From Hymenopus coronatus (Eukaryota; Arthropoda; Insecta; Mantodea; Hymenopodidae): DNA of 64,000 nucleotides. The first letter of the stretch is position 1. Every line of letters begins with the position of its first letter. The stretch spans positions 373,692,632 to 373,756,631 of the forward strand of contig CM060900.1 of NCBI GenBank assembly GCA_030762935.1, in the 5' to 3' direction. Positions 22,890 to 34,294 of the stretch are shown piece by piece. A program made the translations under genes and the position numbers. The notes beneath the pieces were generated by a model. That model made no database searches. It was not told the origin of the DNA and saw only the letters and a program-made list of their open reading frames with translations.

Positions 22890-23755
22890 TTGTTGAATGT
22901 TCACTTGTATTCGCGCTTATTAGATTTCGTCACCCTTTCAATCAACAGGTATTATCTGCGGGGCCCTCTTTCCTTTGTAGATAATTTGTCTGCTAATTTA
23001 GTCTTCTGTTGAGGCTTAAATAATTTCAATGGAATTTATATTGACACCACACCCGAATAACGGGTCACTATTACGTACTGCGAGTATCATCCGCACACGC
23101 TAACAATTGCCATCAAACTGCTATTTATGGAAGTGGCGGTTATCAAATTGCAATGTAACAATGCTTACGAACATAGTCACTTGATTTTAGGTAACAAAAA
23201 TATAATCTACTAAACAGGTGTGTTTTCTGTTAAAAATGAGAACCCGAACACTGTTTGATAATACATAATATACTGATATACTAAATACATCCAGCAAATC
23301 ACAATATATATTAAATTAAATCGGGTTTTCTTTATGTATATAACTATAATATACTAACGTCAGATATTAATTTCACTGTACATACAGTAAACAAATTGAC
23401 ATAACTGTTCAGTATGCTACAATCGGTGGGATTTGTGTCAAAATGAAAACCCAACGGGGGTTTCTAACTTTCCGCCCTCTTGCAACAGGAATGAAAATTC
23501 TGCTGCAGTGTGCTTCCACCTAGTGGTAAGCGTCACAACTCAAGATGCGCTGTGGGCGATGTTGCCATGTCTCATCGTGTTTAGAGGAGTAGCGCGGCTC
23601 AAACGCCATAGATTTTCAGTTAGCGCATATAGACATAATATACGTCAAGTTTCGTAGAATTCAAAGAAAAATAACCAAATAAATTCACAGGAAGTCAAAT
23701 TTTAGGCTGTCAGGTGCCCTTGTGTCTTACACAGCAGTCGTCATTGTTTAGAGCA
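22890..23755 (+). repeat. Unclassified dispersed repeat B, copy 1
   Basis: Aligns by eye along its length with 28860-30255. Shared blocks in order include ATTAGATTTCGTCAC, TTTCAATCAACAG, ATAATCTACTAAACAG, ATCGGGTTTTCT, CATAACTGTTCAGTATGCTA, TTTCCGCCCTCTTGCA, TGTGCTTCCACCTAGTGGTA and TAGATTTTCAGTTA. No protein motif and no obvious terminal inverted repeat. The 74-codon frame at 23433-23657 lies inside it and also has no domain. Confidence 0.8.
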
Positions 23756-25270
23756 ACAATTATCCCTTGAAGAGAGTCAAATAATGTGACATACTGGAGA
23801 AGAATACCTACTATTATTTGGCGTCTCAGTAATAAAAGACAGCATATATTAATTACATGGAGAACACTCGCCACATGTACTATACTGACGTAAGAACTTT
23901 GGCACTCAGCAGCGAGTGGTCCACCAATTCGTCACCTTGTGAATTATACATCACCAAATAGCGATACATCTACACTGCCATTTAAGGCCATTGTAAGATA
24001 TTTATTTTTCACCTGCTCTGCATCTCTTTGCTTTACAGTTTCAGTACTTCGTAATACGTTTTTATGGATATAAAATCTGAAAAATGGAATTATAAAATGA
24101 TAAGTACCTATTTTAATTTTTAGGTCATCATTATTATTTACTCTTTATAAAATCATTTCAGAAAGGTGGAATGTTTGAGCTAAGTGCCGCACTGTTTGCG
24201 TTATTCCAATGTAATAACGTATTTACTCTAATCTAGTGTCTTTTGTTTCCCTCTCTCTGTTTTCTTTTCATTTAGTGGCGTCTTTATATGCCTTTTAATT
24301 CGTTTCTTTTTATACTATATACTACTGTTTCTAAGCAAGTGGTACCTTTAGCTGTTTCATTTACTCCCTTACTGACACTCATTTTACTAGTATAATTTAA
24401 CGCATTTACTTTTATTTTTTGTTTCTGCTTACTTCACAAACGTTTCGTCTCCTCCAAGTTTATCAATAACTACATAAACACTTCAGTGTTCCACATTCTA
24501 TAAGCGCTTCCTTTCAAACTTAGGTTAACTTTTACAGTAGCACGCTATCTGCTTGCTCCCTGGCGATTATGAGCTGAAGGGATAGATGCCTATTGTTGTA
24601 GACAATGAGTGCTAGAAGTTGCATATTTCCGGCTTGGTTTAAAAATGTCTCCAACCCTTGTCAATATTTTCTCTCGCTTGGTCCCCGTTGTAAACCCAAT
24701 AAAATATCTCTCGTTGCTTGAGTTTTCTACTACATAGGCAACTTTTATGTAAATCTGTGATTCCAAACTTATATACTCATCTTATGGTATTAAAGATAGA
24801 GAATTTAAACCAGGCATTCTGGTTTACTCTAAGAAAAAAGTATTGTTACATTAGTAACTTTAGTTTATTAGCCACTGCGGGATAAGCATGGAAGGGCAAA
24901 CATGTGATCTTTATTGAAAAAAACTAGTTTTCATTAGAAAATTGGACGCACAAAAATCTAAAGAGCTCTAAAAACCACATAATCTGATAGAGATAAAAAT
25001 TCTGCATAGGATGTGTTCAGAGCTGCAAATGGTAGTTGAATATTCACCCATATTGTTAGCTACTTGGTGACAGCACAAAAATAGAAAAAGACGAAGCTAA
25101 TAGCTACATGTATGCGTCAAATAGAGATAGAGATATCTAATTTGATTCCATACTATTTCTTAAGGTTGAGATAAGCTATAGAAGTAAATTTTTTCATCAA
25201 CGTTAAAAAGAAATACCCATAACGTAACAATTATAATATAGGATAATTTGTTTTTCACACAAGCCGTGTG
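23756..25270. other. Unclassified intergenic DNA
   Basis: AT-rich sequence without long frames or recognised repeats. Confidence 0.5.
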
Positions 25271-25282
25271 TAGGACGTGGAT

Positions 25283-25465
25283 AGGTAGAGTCAGACTGAA
25301 AAACTCAATGCCATAGCCGGGATTTGAACCACGGTTCTACCGATCTCTATCCGGTTGCTCTGCCACTGAGCTATCACGTCAACATGCTGGCAGCATTGAA
25401 TCTTTCAACTGACTCGTGGTTCAAATCCCGGCTATGGCATTGAGTTTTTCAGTCTGACTCTACCT
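25283..25465 (-). repeat. Perfect 51-bp inverted repeat around a tRNA-like SINE core
   Basis: Bases 25283-25333 and 25415-25465 are exact reverse complements by my reading, separated by 81 bases. On the minus strand the spacer plus one arm reads as a tRNA-like unit: GTGATAGCTCAGTGGCAGAG (A-box region), then ACCGTGGTTCAAATCCCGGC (B box), then CATTGAGTTTTTCAGTCTG. The other arm repeats only the B box and the downstream part, inverted. Probably a SINE or tRNA pseudogene with an inverted duplication of its 3' half. Confidence 0.9.
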
Positions 25466-26753
25466 AACCAATTATAATATATTCTATTCTCTTTGGATGT
25501 AAAACAACTACTTGGGCTTGCCAGGGAATTGAACCCAGAATTTATCAAATGCAACTAACTTAATTGTTGCTCCCGTTTTAGTAGAAAATAATCACAAAAA
25601 ACACACATTTTATACACTTTCCTGGCTGTTTGGTATTCTACCTTAAATTTGCAGTGCAATGCAGTTTTTTTTTGTGCAATTAATAGAAATGTCTTGCCAA
25701 CCTCACTATATTATCTGATTCACTCACTACATCACCAAGAAAATAAATTGTTGAATGCGCTGTTTATTTTTAGTAATATATAATTAAGGGAAACATAGAA
25801 ATGTTTAACAATGATAAATTGTAATGCAGCTATCTAAAGCCATAAACCAATTTCGAAAGAATGTAGTCTATCTGGCTCTTTCATTGAGATGTTACCCACA
25901 AACACTAAGGGAAATTTAACAGTAAAAATGTAATTCCCGATGATGCTGAATGCGATACTCCTTCCTACGTTGACAAACCTGTCGTCAAATAAAAAATCAG
26001 GTTATGTACTCAGTGTACCGAGTCGTGTGACGTCATAGAACCAAACCGTCTTGCACCGTACCGTCCCCAGCTCTACTTGAAGCTCATTTAATCTTGACTA
26101 CCGTTATTATGGCAGGCGCTCCTTCAGTCTACCCCATCTCTAGCAAGAGCTTTGTTGACCACAGACCTTTTTCTTTGTATTCCTGATTCAGTATTAATTT
26201 AAGTGTATTTCAAAGTTACTGTTACTGAAGAAAATAATAATTTTCTTAACAAAAGTCTACAGCTACTAGCAGAGCCCAGATTCTAACGATATGTCATATT
26301 TTATTTCTTGTACTATAGGCCTTGCTAACCTATACATAAATCCTTATCATGGTTCCAGATTGTGAGAATTCCAAAAGTATTACATTTTCCCATTTTCTAT
26401 TTTAGGAGACTTTTTAGTTTGTCGCTTTCTTACCATTTGCGTCTTTATATAGTCATTTTCTTAAATTTAAATTCATTATAATATAACAAGTAGAGATTAG
26501 GGGTTTGTGCGGCTTGTCGTCGGGTGTGTGCGTGCACTGACGTACCCTGTATGAGTAGAATTCCGTCGTTAGCTATTTATCTGCCTGCCCATTTTTGCTC
26601 TTGTAGAGTCTATGTGTATTTTGGCCACGTAGAACCCCCATCTTTAATAATAAGTCTTATAATACTGACATGCTACGAAAGGATAACTTTTCAAATATCA
26701 GAAATGCCAATATTCAACTGAGATATAGGAGTAACTAACTTTGTATAGCCGTC

Positions 26754-26794
<41 letters not shown>

Positions 26795-28552
26795 TCTAGA
26801 TCACCAAATTCGTCTAAGTCCTTCATGGCATCGCGCCTTGTGTACACCATTCACGAAACAGTTGTGTAGCGGCAGCAAGTTCCAAATCTTAATATTACTA
26901 ACCCATAAGCTCTATAATCACAACTAAATACATAACTTAAGCTTCTTCAATAACAAACGATCAATATTACCTGAGATATTAACGACACAAAACATGATAC
27001 AGTTAGGATTGTAAAACCTGTCACTTTCCATGTGTGTTCCCTAAGGCGCTGTAAGAAACATAGGTTACTCCTCTAATGAGGGTCGCAGGTTCGCTTCTCG
27101 CATGTAGCAGACATGTTTTTTTCCTGTTAATGATCTTGAATCAACACACATGGGCTATTTATTTTAGACATATTTAATTCAAAAACGACATTCAGTTAAT
27201 TAATAGTATGATAGTTATAATAATGCTTCTTTGAGTGTTTATGCTACCAATCATCAACATGCTACACACTAAAGCATGTGGTAGTTAGAAATACTAAAGG
27301 TATTATTAAGAAAACCATTTTTTGAAACGTTTTTAAGATTAATTTTTTTAAAAATTAATATACCCTTCACAAAACGATCAAAAACACCCTTCATAAACCG
27401 ATCCGTGGTGACACTCTCATACAAGGTGACTTTTCTTCCATCGTAAGGGAAAAGGATTGTAGGGACACGATACGATGCAAAATACGTGGTTCACAATTCC
27501 ATCATTGTCGCGTATTTGTATCGTGTTGGAGTTGGATATCAAGGGACGGTCTAGGTGTGCTGTGGTACATTGACGATACAATGAATGGTGTGCGATACAC
27601 GGTAATACTCGATAATATTTTGATTCCCTCTGTGAGAAAGTGTCCTCAATGAGGAATGTGTGGGCTGAGGTAAAAAGCGAGCAGCGCTCCAATTACCTGT
27701 AAATGGGTGAAGGACAAAATATGGCTTCTGGGAACAAATTCAGGAAGCCTGGGCTCTTGTAGCTTCTCGTCCACATTACTGTTTGTCTATGCCCCAAAGT
27801 TTGGGGACAGTTATACGGGCTGAGGGTTCATACTTCCGATATTAACTGTGTTTATTTTTTGTGTTTCAGTTTTAGAAGATAACAGTTTTTTTTCACATAT
27901 TTATTTAATTATTTAACACGAGTGTTAGTAGAATTATGTTTTTGTGTGCATAAATAGGCCCATAACTTCAAAAGCCAAAGCTATATTATTGCAATATTAT
28001 GTTCTACATATCCGTAAAATTAACAAACATGAAAGAACTACAAGCAGCGCAAGATTAGAACTTAGGTACTTATGAGGGGAAGCAAGGCCTTCTTAACCTC
28101 TCGGCCACCGTAATGTTGTCCCGAGAGCTCTTTTCAGTACTCAGAAGTTAACCATTTCGCCGTCAGTCACTGGCACTGTACAGTTCTTTCATGCGTTGTG
28201 AACACATCTTTTACGAAGATACCCGAAGCTCTTCAATCGACACATGAAATCTGGGGATGACTTATTTTGGGGGGGGGGGTGCATATCTTTTAATCACATG
28301 TTTGGAAAAATAGAACACTGTTTCATGATTAGTCCGGAAAGGGTTTCTTGTAGGAGAGCAGTTATCATTACAGTTGTGAATTCGTGTCCCAAACTAAGGA
28401 TTAAACAGGTCAGTTTTGCTTTTCTTCTCTCACTCTTTCTAAAACACCATTTCTTTGACTGCCTATATCACATGATATATTCTTCTCTAAATTCTCAATT
28501 CAGATGCCCCAATTGTTTTTCTTCACTTCAAAGAATCGTTCAGTTTTCCATG
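25466..28552. other. Unclassified intergenic DNA with poly-A and a tRNA-like remnant
   Basis: A poly-A run at 26757-26791 may be a retroelement tail. Bases 28045-28122 in reverse complement include GGTGGCCGAGAGGTTAAGAA, a Leu/Ser-like A-box region, but a poor B box. Frames at 27417-27692 and 28244-28660 (the latter 138 codons, running into family A) have no domain. Confidence 0.45.
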
Positions 28553-28852
28553 CTATTCAGTTTTAAAATACTGATACTTTTCTCAAACAGGAGCTCGCCG
28601 TGTTTCTTTTGTTTCACTCCTGGTCAAGCAAAGATGTGGACTTCAATGACAATCGCATAGCGACAGCTTTTGAAACATTTGACTGTCACTTTAGCATAGT
28701 GCATTCCCGTAGTTCCCTTCTAATTATAAGAAAATAAGTAATAAGAACAATGCTAATGCTTATCTCGATTAGCATGGTGTGGAAAGAAGAAAATCTTATA
28801 AGAACTTTGTTTACAGAACAGCTAGAAAAAGTCATTTGAGAGTAACAATAGA
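28553..28852 (+). repeat. Family A dispersed repeat, right-end third
   Basis: Starts at the TTTTAAAATACTGATACTTT block and runs through TTTCTTTTGTTTCACTCCTG, AATGACAATCGCATAGCGAC, GCTTATCTCGATTAGCATGG and ACAGCTAGAAAAAGTCAT to the right end. It abuts repeat B. Confidence 0.82.
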
Positions 28853-29470
28853 TTTTTGTTGTTGTTGTTGAAGGTTCGCTTGTACTCGCGCTGATTAGAT
28901 TTCGTCACTCTTTCAATCAACAGATCTGGACAGGGAAGCCCAAGTTCCTTTGCAGCTACCTTATTCCTACAACTTCTGTTGGCACTTACCAAAAATAATT
29001 CCTACGGAATTCATGTTGACATCGCACCTGAATACTAACGGATTACTATTTCGTATGGCGAGTATCATCCCCAAACATAAATAATTACAATCAAACTATC
29101 GTTCATGGAAGTGGTTGATAACAAACAGTAGCATTCCAATGCTTACCGACATGGTCACTTGAATTTAGCTAGCAAAAATATAATCTACTAAACAGATGCA
29201 CTTGCTGTTAGAAATAGAAAACCGAACATTGTACGATAGTAATACGGATAACATAATATACTAAATACATCCAGAAATCTGCAATATATGTATATTAAAT
29301 AAAATCGGGTTTTCTATATAGTTTTCTCCAAAACATGATGGCCTTCAAACAAGATCGTCCTCCCTGCCACTGGAAAGTAACAAACAGCAAACAAAACTCG
29401 ACCATGTACCAGGGGCGAGAAGCAACATAGTAACATGTATATATCCTGGAGATCCTGAAGACTCGCCGGT

Positions 29471-29596
29471 CCCCTGGCCACGCTCGCTGAAGTGCCTAGC
29501 TTTGGTGCTTAGTCACGCAGGGAATCGTGGGTTCGAGTCCCGCCTTGGGCATGTGTGTTTGACAAGACTCTGGAACTGTATTTAAAAAAAACAACA
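29471..29596 (+). repeat. tRNA-derived SINE, type S4, internally deleted
   Basis: Head with GCCACGCTCGCTGAAGTGCC and the B box GTGGGTTCGAGTCCCGCC, followed directly by GACTCTGGAACTGTATTTAA and poly-A. The middle portion present at 20340-20430 is missing. Confidence 0.85.
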
Positions 29597-29820
29597 ACTT
29601 TGATTTCAAGTCGAGATTCGCGTCTCAGTTAAGGGACCAGTGAGTGGAAGACTGCGAAGGTTGGTTTCCAGCCGTACACACCCTAATCCCAAAATTTGCC
29701 ACTCCGCCTTTGGCAGAGGGTTATCATGCTCTGAAAATGCTGTAAAATAAATATATAAGATACTAACGCCAGAACTAAATTTCACTGCACGCACAGTAAG
29801 TGAATTAGCATAACTGTTCA

Positions 29821-30030
29821 GTATGCTACCATCTGGCGGATTTATGACAAAATGAAAACCAGACGCGGGTTTTCAACTTTCCGACCTCTTAAGCTCATGC
29901 GAATGAAACTTCTGCTGCATCATCAGTATGCTACCATCTGGCGGATTTATGACAAAATGAAAACCAAACGGGGGTTTTCAACTTTCCGCCCTCTTGCAGC
30001 TCATACGAATGAAACTTCTGCTGCAGTGTG
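29821..30030 (+). repeat. Two tandem copies of a 105-bp unit
   Basis: GTATGCTACCATCTGGCGGA starts at 29821 and again at 29926. Both copies run through TTTCCG(A/C)CCTCTT and ATGAAACTTCTGCTGCA. Repeat B copy 1 has the unit once (from about 23413). Confidence 0.9.
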
Positions 30031-30255
30031 CTTCCACCTAGTGGTAAACAAGACGTGCTGATGGTGATGTTGCCACGTGTCGTCGAGTTTAGAGGAACAG
30101 CGCGGTAGATTCAAACGGCGTAGATTTTCAGTTACCGCATATACGTTACGTTTAATAAAATTCAAACAAAAATAACAAAAAAAGTTCACGGGATGTCAAA
30201 AGTTCGTACTGTTGTGCTCTTACTCAGCAGTCACCACTGCCCACAGCACTGGCCA

Positions 30256-30774
30256 CAAGCTTTTGTGTTGATGCTCCATTTGCTTTAACGTTTCTATGCG
30301 CCTGAGTACATTCAGCTCTACCAGGACTGAATACCTTCATTACAAACAGCGCTGCAGCATTTGCTGAATGTACCGCTGCAAGCGGAAGCGGGAATTACGT
30401 AATTTGTTTTCCGGACCACTTATGCTGTTAATCCTTGCGCTGAAAGCACATGAACACACGTGGAGTAAATGGTAAATGGCGTGTTATTTATGGTTATAGA
30501 ACAGGGATCGGGAAGAAATTTGTTATTTAGTTGCAGATTATAGTAGAGGATAACAACGACGTTTGTGAAATTATTTCACTTGTGAATGACAAAGTTATGC
30601 CCAATGAGAAAACGGTAACGCAATATGTCTTAGATGAATTTTGGATGTCATGAAAAGTCACAATATTCTTATGTTTATTTTTTAATACAATTTCGTAAAT
30701 TGTTGCATTTATTAAATATAGTTTATCATGCATGTTAATTTAGTCATGTGCACAGAAACTTTTCCTACTATGTA
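30256..30774. other. Unclassified intergenic DNA
   Basis: No gene recognised. GTAAATGGCGTGTTATTTAT near 30472-30492 resembles the 3' end of S2 SINEs but has no SINE body next to it. Confidence 0.4.
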
Positions 30775-31160
30775 AACAGTAAATAAAGGAAGCATTGTTT
30801 TCTACCTAAAAATTCGACACTGAGACTTCACCCGAAGTACCTGCTTTGAGACTTCCAGAATAAAATATTATTTTGAGATAAAGGTCCCTATGTAAAATGG
30901 ATAAATATCAAGCTGAGTTTTACGTTCAGTATCCTCCGATACAAGGGTTTTCAAGAAAATTCCCCCAACCCAAAACTACATTTTATATGCAACACTTTTT
31001 TTCCCTCCAAAATTATTGCTTTTCTCAATGCTTCTAACTATTTTTATTATAATACCATGTATTAATGATGGTTTCCCGACAAATGAAATATATATTTTGA
31101 ATATTTTGGGAATAGGCTATGGACTCTTCGATTGGAAATAATTTTTTTTATAATGGTCTA
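30775..31160 (+). repeat. Family A dispersed repeat, diverged left half
   Basis: Recognised by AAAATTCGACACTGAGACTT, TTCAGTATCCTCCGATAC, AGGGTTTTCAAGAAAATTCC and TTTTGGGAATAGGCTATG in order. More diverged than the other copies. Confidence 0.7.
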
Positions 31161-31303
31161 TAATTGTAAACAGTATCCATAGACGAAATTGTACCACCCA
31201 ACAAATAAAGATCTTATTAAAGATTTAAAGCTTTCTCGGTGTTGGATATTAATGATAACTTCACGGGACAAAACAGAGTTAAATTGGAGTCGTATAAATC
31301 CAA

Positions 31304-31337
31304 GTTTCGACCATATTAACTCTGTGATCTTCGTCAG
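31304..31337 (-). ncRNA. Hammerhead-ribozyme-like core motif
   Basis: The minus strand reads CTGACGA, then a segment that can pair GATC with GGTC, then GAAAC. A TTGGA/TCCAA hairpin follows at 31284-31303. CTGANGA and GAAA are the two conserved hammerhead boxes, and such ribozymes are known from Penelope-like elements. The stem II junction has one extra A and I could not close stem I, so activity is doubtful. Confidence 0.4.
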
Positions 31338-31854
31338 GGAATTGGCAAAACTGGAATAAAAACGAATATTTATAGCTTAGAGGTATAATTGTAGTTGTGT
31401 TCAGTCCCAGGCAATCAGACATAGCTTCCTGGCACGAGATCTGCGATAGGTCAACACGAGACTTTCCGCGGAGGTGTCTCCGAGGTTCGCTCCTGGTGTT
31501 GTGTAGCGGTCTTCCATCTAAGTGTGACCATGGCCAGTACTGCTTAAGCTTCTAAGCACAATATCTACTAGCAGGTCCATACGCACCTTCCAGCGTGATT
31601 TTCTCCACTGTTCGCTTCTGGCGTCGTGTTGCGGTCATCCATCCATGTTCTGTCCACGTCCAATACTGCTTAATTTGTTCCAGTACGATCTAGTGACAGT
31701 TTCCACGGCAGTTCCTATCTTAGTTTTTTCAGTGATCCACGCCTGGTCTCGCAATGCTGCTTAACTTCAGAGATCCGATGAGAATCCACGAACGGACAAA
31801 AGCATTCTTTGAATTTATTTTTAATCATGTTGAAGACAGGTTGCCAGGCCTCAC

Positions 31855-32016
31855 TTAGCTGTATGCCCTGGTTAAATTATCACGGATCCTAATTTCAATC
31901 CTTCTTGATGACACGTCCCAGTAACTGTTTCTCTTCATGACTTCCGATGTCAGATCGAAGAGGATTCTATTACCATTTTCGGTGGAATGTTCTGCCACTG
32001 CGGGATAAGGTAAAAG
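31855..32016 (-). pseudogene. Penelope-like ORF, C-terminal segment
   Basis: Reads PYPAVAEHSTENGNRILFD, then EVMKRNSYWD and RRIEIRIRDNLTRAYS with a stop at 31855-31857. The AVAEHS...GHxIxFD and YWDRxxxEAIEI pattern is the usual end of Penelope-like proteins, just after the GIY-YIG endonuclease. The preceding GIY-YIG part is not upstream on this strand but lies inverted at 32048-32335. Confidence 0.8.
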
Positions 32017-32047
32017 AAAACACGGGAGGGAAGGTTTGTCTGTGGTG

Positions 32048-32335
32048 GAGAAAGACAAGAAAAGCAAGACCATCATCCCTTACTGCGGCAACCTTTCCCA
32101 AAAAATTGCCAGAATTCTTCATGGTTACATCTGCACCATGTATATGCCGCACAGTAAGATCAGAACCATTAAGGATTTCCTAGATCTCAGGACACCAGGG
32201 TTGTAAGAGATTGGTTGCCAATATGATCTCTCATACATAAATCAGATGGGCCGCACTATGGAATAGAGGTGCCAAGAACATCAACGGCATATTAAACTGC
32301 CTTTTCCTAAGAAATCCGCAGTGGTAGAATATGGG
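32048..32335 (+). pseudogene. Penelope-like ORF, connector and GIY-YIG endonuclease (inverted piece)
   Basis: Plus-strand reading: IIPYCGNLSQKIARILHGY, SKIRTIKDFLDLRTPGL, a stop, then IGCQYDLSYINQMGRTME, a second stop, and RCQEHQRHIKLPFPKKSAVV. This matches the order in Penelope-like proteins of an RT-distal connector, a Cys-containing approach, the GIY-YIG core (here LSYINQMGRT, with the YIG Gly replaced by Asn) and the helix ending in SAVVEY. Two in-frame stops and the changed core residue make it inactive. Confidence 0.78.
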
Positions 32336-32401
32336 TACTACTTTATTACTATTTAGTCATTGTTTTAAAGTCCTTTCGCCATTCAGTTGTTACTTTCGAT
32401 T

Positions 32402-32405
<4 letters not shown>

Positions 32406-32440
<35 letters not shown>
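32406..32440. repeat. (GA)n microsatellite
   Basis: About 17 uninterrupted GA units. Confidence 0.95.
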
Positions 32441-32443
<3 letters not shown>

Positions 32444-32461
32444 CCATTTTTTAATTGCTCC

Positions 32462-32742
32462 ATTTATATAGCCCCCTTTAACACCTAAGGTCATGTCGAG
32501 GGCTGTGCTTTTAGAAACAAATCATTGACTGTAAGATTTTAAACGTTGGGTTTTTAATCATTTTTTATTTTCTTCAAACATATTTATACACATTCACTCT
32601 CACATACATACTTCCACACTCTGTGAGGGGTAGGAAATTATTCTGGTTAAAGGAAAATTCTCTGCTCCAGTTGGAAATCAAACCCGGGACCTTCGGGTGA
32701 GAAGTTAGCTCGCTGACCACTCGACCACAGAGACAGTCAGAA
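32462..32742 (-). repeat. tRNA-derived SINE, type S1, long copy
   Basis: Reverse complement: head CTGTGGTCGAGTGGTCAGCG and B box GGGTTTGATTTCC, then CCTCACAGAGTGTGGAAGTA, GTGAGAGTGAATGTG and AAAATAAAAAATGATT, followed by the distal part AACGTTTAAAATC, TTACAGTCAATGATTTG and CCTCGACATGACC. Same layout and extent as the copy at 7803-8070. Confidence 0.9.
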
Positions 32743-33455
32743 TACCATTTTAAGGCCAGTTGTCCTTTAGATATTCAGTTGTTTCTCACGATTGTATGGA
32801 AAGAGAATGCTATTTTAAGGCCAGCATAAATAGCGTCCAGGTATTAAACTTTTGACTGCCTCTATGTAACAAAATGTATAATGTATCCACTTTTCAAAGG
32901 TTTATCTCGATTGAAATGCAATAGATAGAAAAATCAGTTCTCAAAGTCATAGTTTGTGTACCTACTAATAAGCGATACAGGGGTGAGAAAGTCATCTGAT
33001 CGTAACATATAAACACTTTTTTCCCTTTCTTTTTTTTTATTTACTCGCAGCCAATAAAGCGAAAGAAAGTAATCTGACTAGGAATTTATCAAGGAATTCG
33101 GAATATAAAGGCAAAAGGATAAACCATTTGTATTCTATAGGATATTATTGAAGCGCACGAATTTAAATACCAAAATTACTGTTAATCTTCTAGACCTCCA
33201 GAAATAGAAGTGTTTAAAGCTGGTTCCTATTAGATTTATGCAGTAACTACAGGCAGTCTTGAGCATAAGTATTGCTGCATAAATACACGTTGTTATTGCT
33301 ACATAAATACTATAGATGATGAGGTTTAATAGATTATTAAATAGTTCTAAGACTAAAACAAATCGTCTTTCTCCATGCTTTAATGCAGCTCCTCGCTGTC
33401 AACTAATCGCAGTAATATACATATCGTATTAAAATATACGTCTTCAAACGCTCCA
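32743..33455. other. Unclassified intergenic DNA
   Basis: AT-rich, with no open frame or repeat recognised. Confidence 0.5.
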
Positions 33456-33461
33456 ACATTT

Positions 33462-34294
33462 TTACTTTCTCTAGCACTTATTTAATTGTACTTAGTAGAT
33501 AAAGAAGGTATTGTATTCCACCAAAAATTCGATACAAATATTTCATTGGAAATACATATTTTGAGGACCCATGAATAAACCAAAAAATGTTAAGAAAAAC
33601 TTCAGCTAGTGTGTGTGTGTGTGCGCGCATGTGAGCTGCATAACAGATGTAAGCTTAAGTATTTTCCAAGGATGCGACTCAGAGATGTTTACGAAAATCC
33701 CCCCCCCTAAACTACCCTTTACATAGAAGATTTTTCGAAATGTTCGATTTAAAAAAATGGCTCTAACTATTTTTATTTAAATACCCTACATTAAATATAT
33801 TACATGTCAAATAAAAAATATATCTTGAGCTTGATGGGAACATCCTCTAAAGTCCTCTGCATTATGGATGAGTTTTGCATAACTGGTAAATCGTAAGATA
33901 TAGACAAAAACCTACTACACAAACCCCCTTAAAACACACAGTTGATGTGATATACATTTTTTTGAAAAGCTAACGATTTGAGAGATATTATCTATTATTG
34001 GTTTCAATTTTTAAACTTTTCTTAAACGGGAAGCCCTAATCTGTTTCATATATATTTTATTTTACTTCTGGCCATGGAAAGAGAGCCAAATTTTAATGAC
34101 AATCGCTTAGCGATATATTGTAAAGGATTTTACAGTCGCTTTAGCCTAGTGTATTCCCTTAATTACCTTCTACTTATGGTAATGTTTATCTTAATTAGCA
34201 TTAAGAAGATAAAGGAATAATCTTTTATAAAAATAGTTTGTTTGCAGAATAGAAAGAAAAGGCCGTGTGAATAGAACACATCCGATTTTTATTA
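33462..34294 (+). repeat. Family A dispersed repeat, near-complete copy
   Basis: Starts ACTTTCTCTAGCACTTATTT, then GAAGGTATTGTATTCCACC and AATTCGATAC, a short GT tract with GCGCGC at 33610-33628, GGATGCGACTCAGAGATG, and the family order of blocks to AATAGAACACATCCGATTTTT at the right end. About 830 bases. Confidence 0.88.

Larger units (their letters stand above)
28860..30255 (+). repeat. Unclassified dispersed repeat B, copy 2 (with insertions)
   Basis: Same block order as 22890-23755. It is interrupted at about 29326-29750 by unrelated sequence holding a truncated S4 SINE, and it carries a 105-bp tandem duplication at 29821-30030. Where not interrupted, the copies are similar but clearly diverged, so the duplication is not recent. 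Confidence 0.8.
31225..32335 (-). mobile_element. Penelope-like retroelement, 5'-truncated with internal inversion
   Basis: The element's sense is minus for the 3' part (31225-32016) and plus for the 5' part (32048-32335). The two coding pieces below are adjacent parts of one Penelope-like ORF in opposite orientation. Downstream of the C-terminus, the minus strand contains a hammerhead-like core. No poly-A was found. Confidence 0.75.

Noticed and set aside
28244..28660. 138-codon frame as a possible gene
   Set aside because: Its last third lies in family A repeat sequence and the rest has no motif. It includes a poly-G run read as glycines.
32048..32152. Minus-strand frame at 31970-32152 as a separate gene
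   Set aside because: It is antisense to the Penelope-like coding segment on the plus strand.
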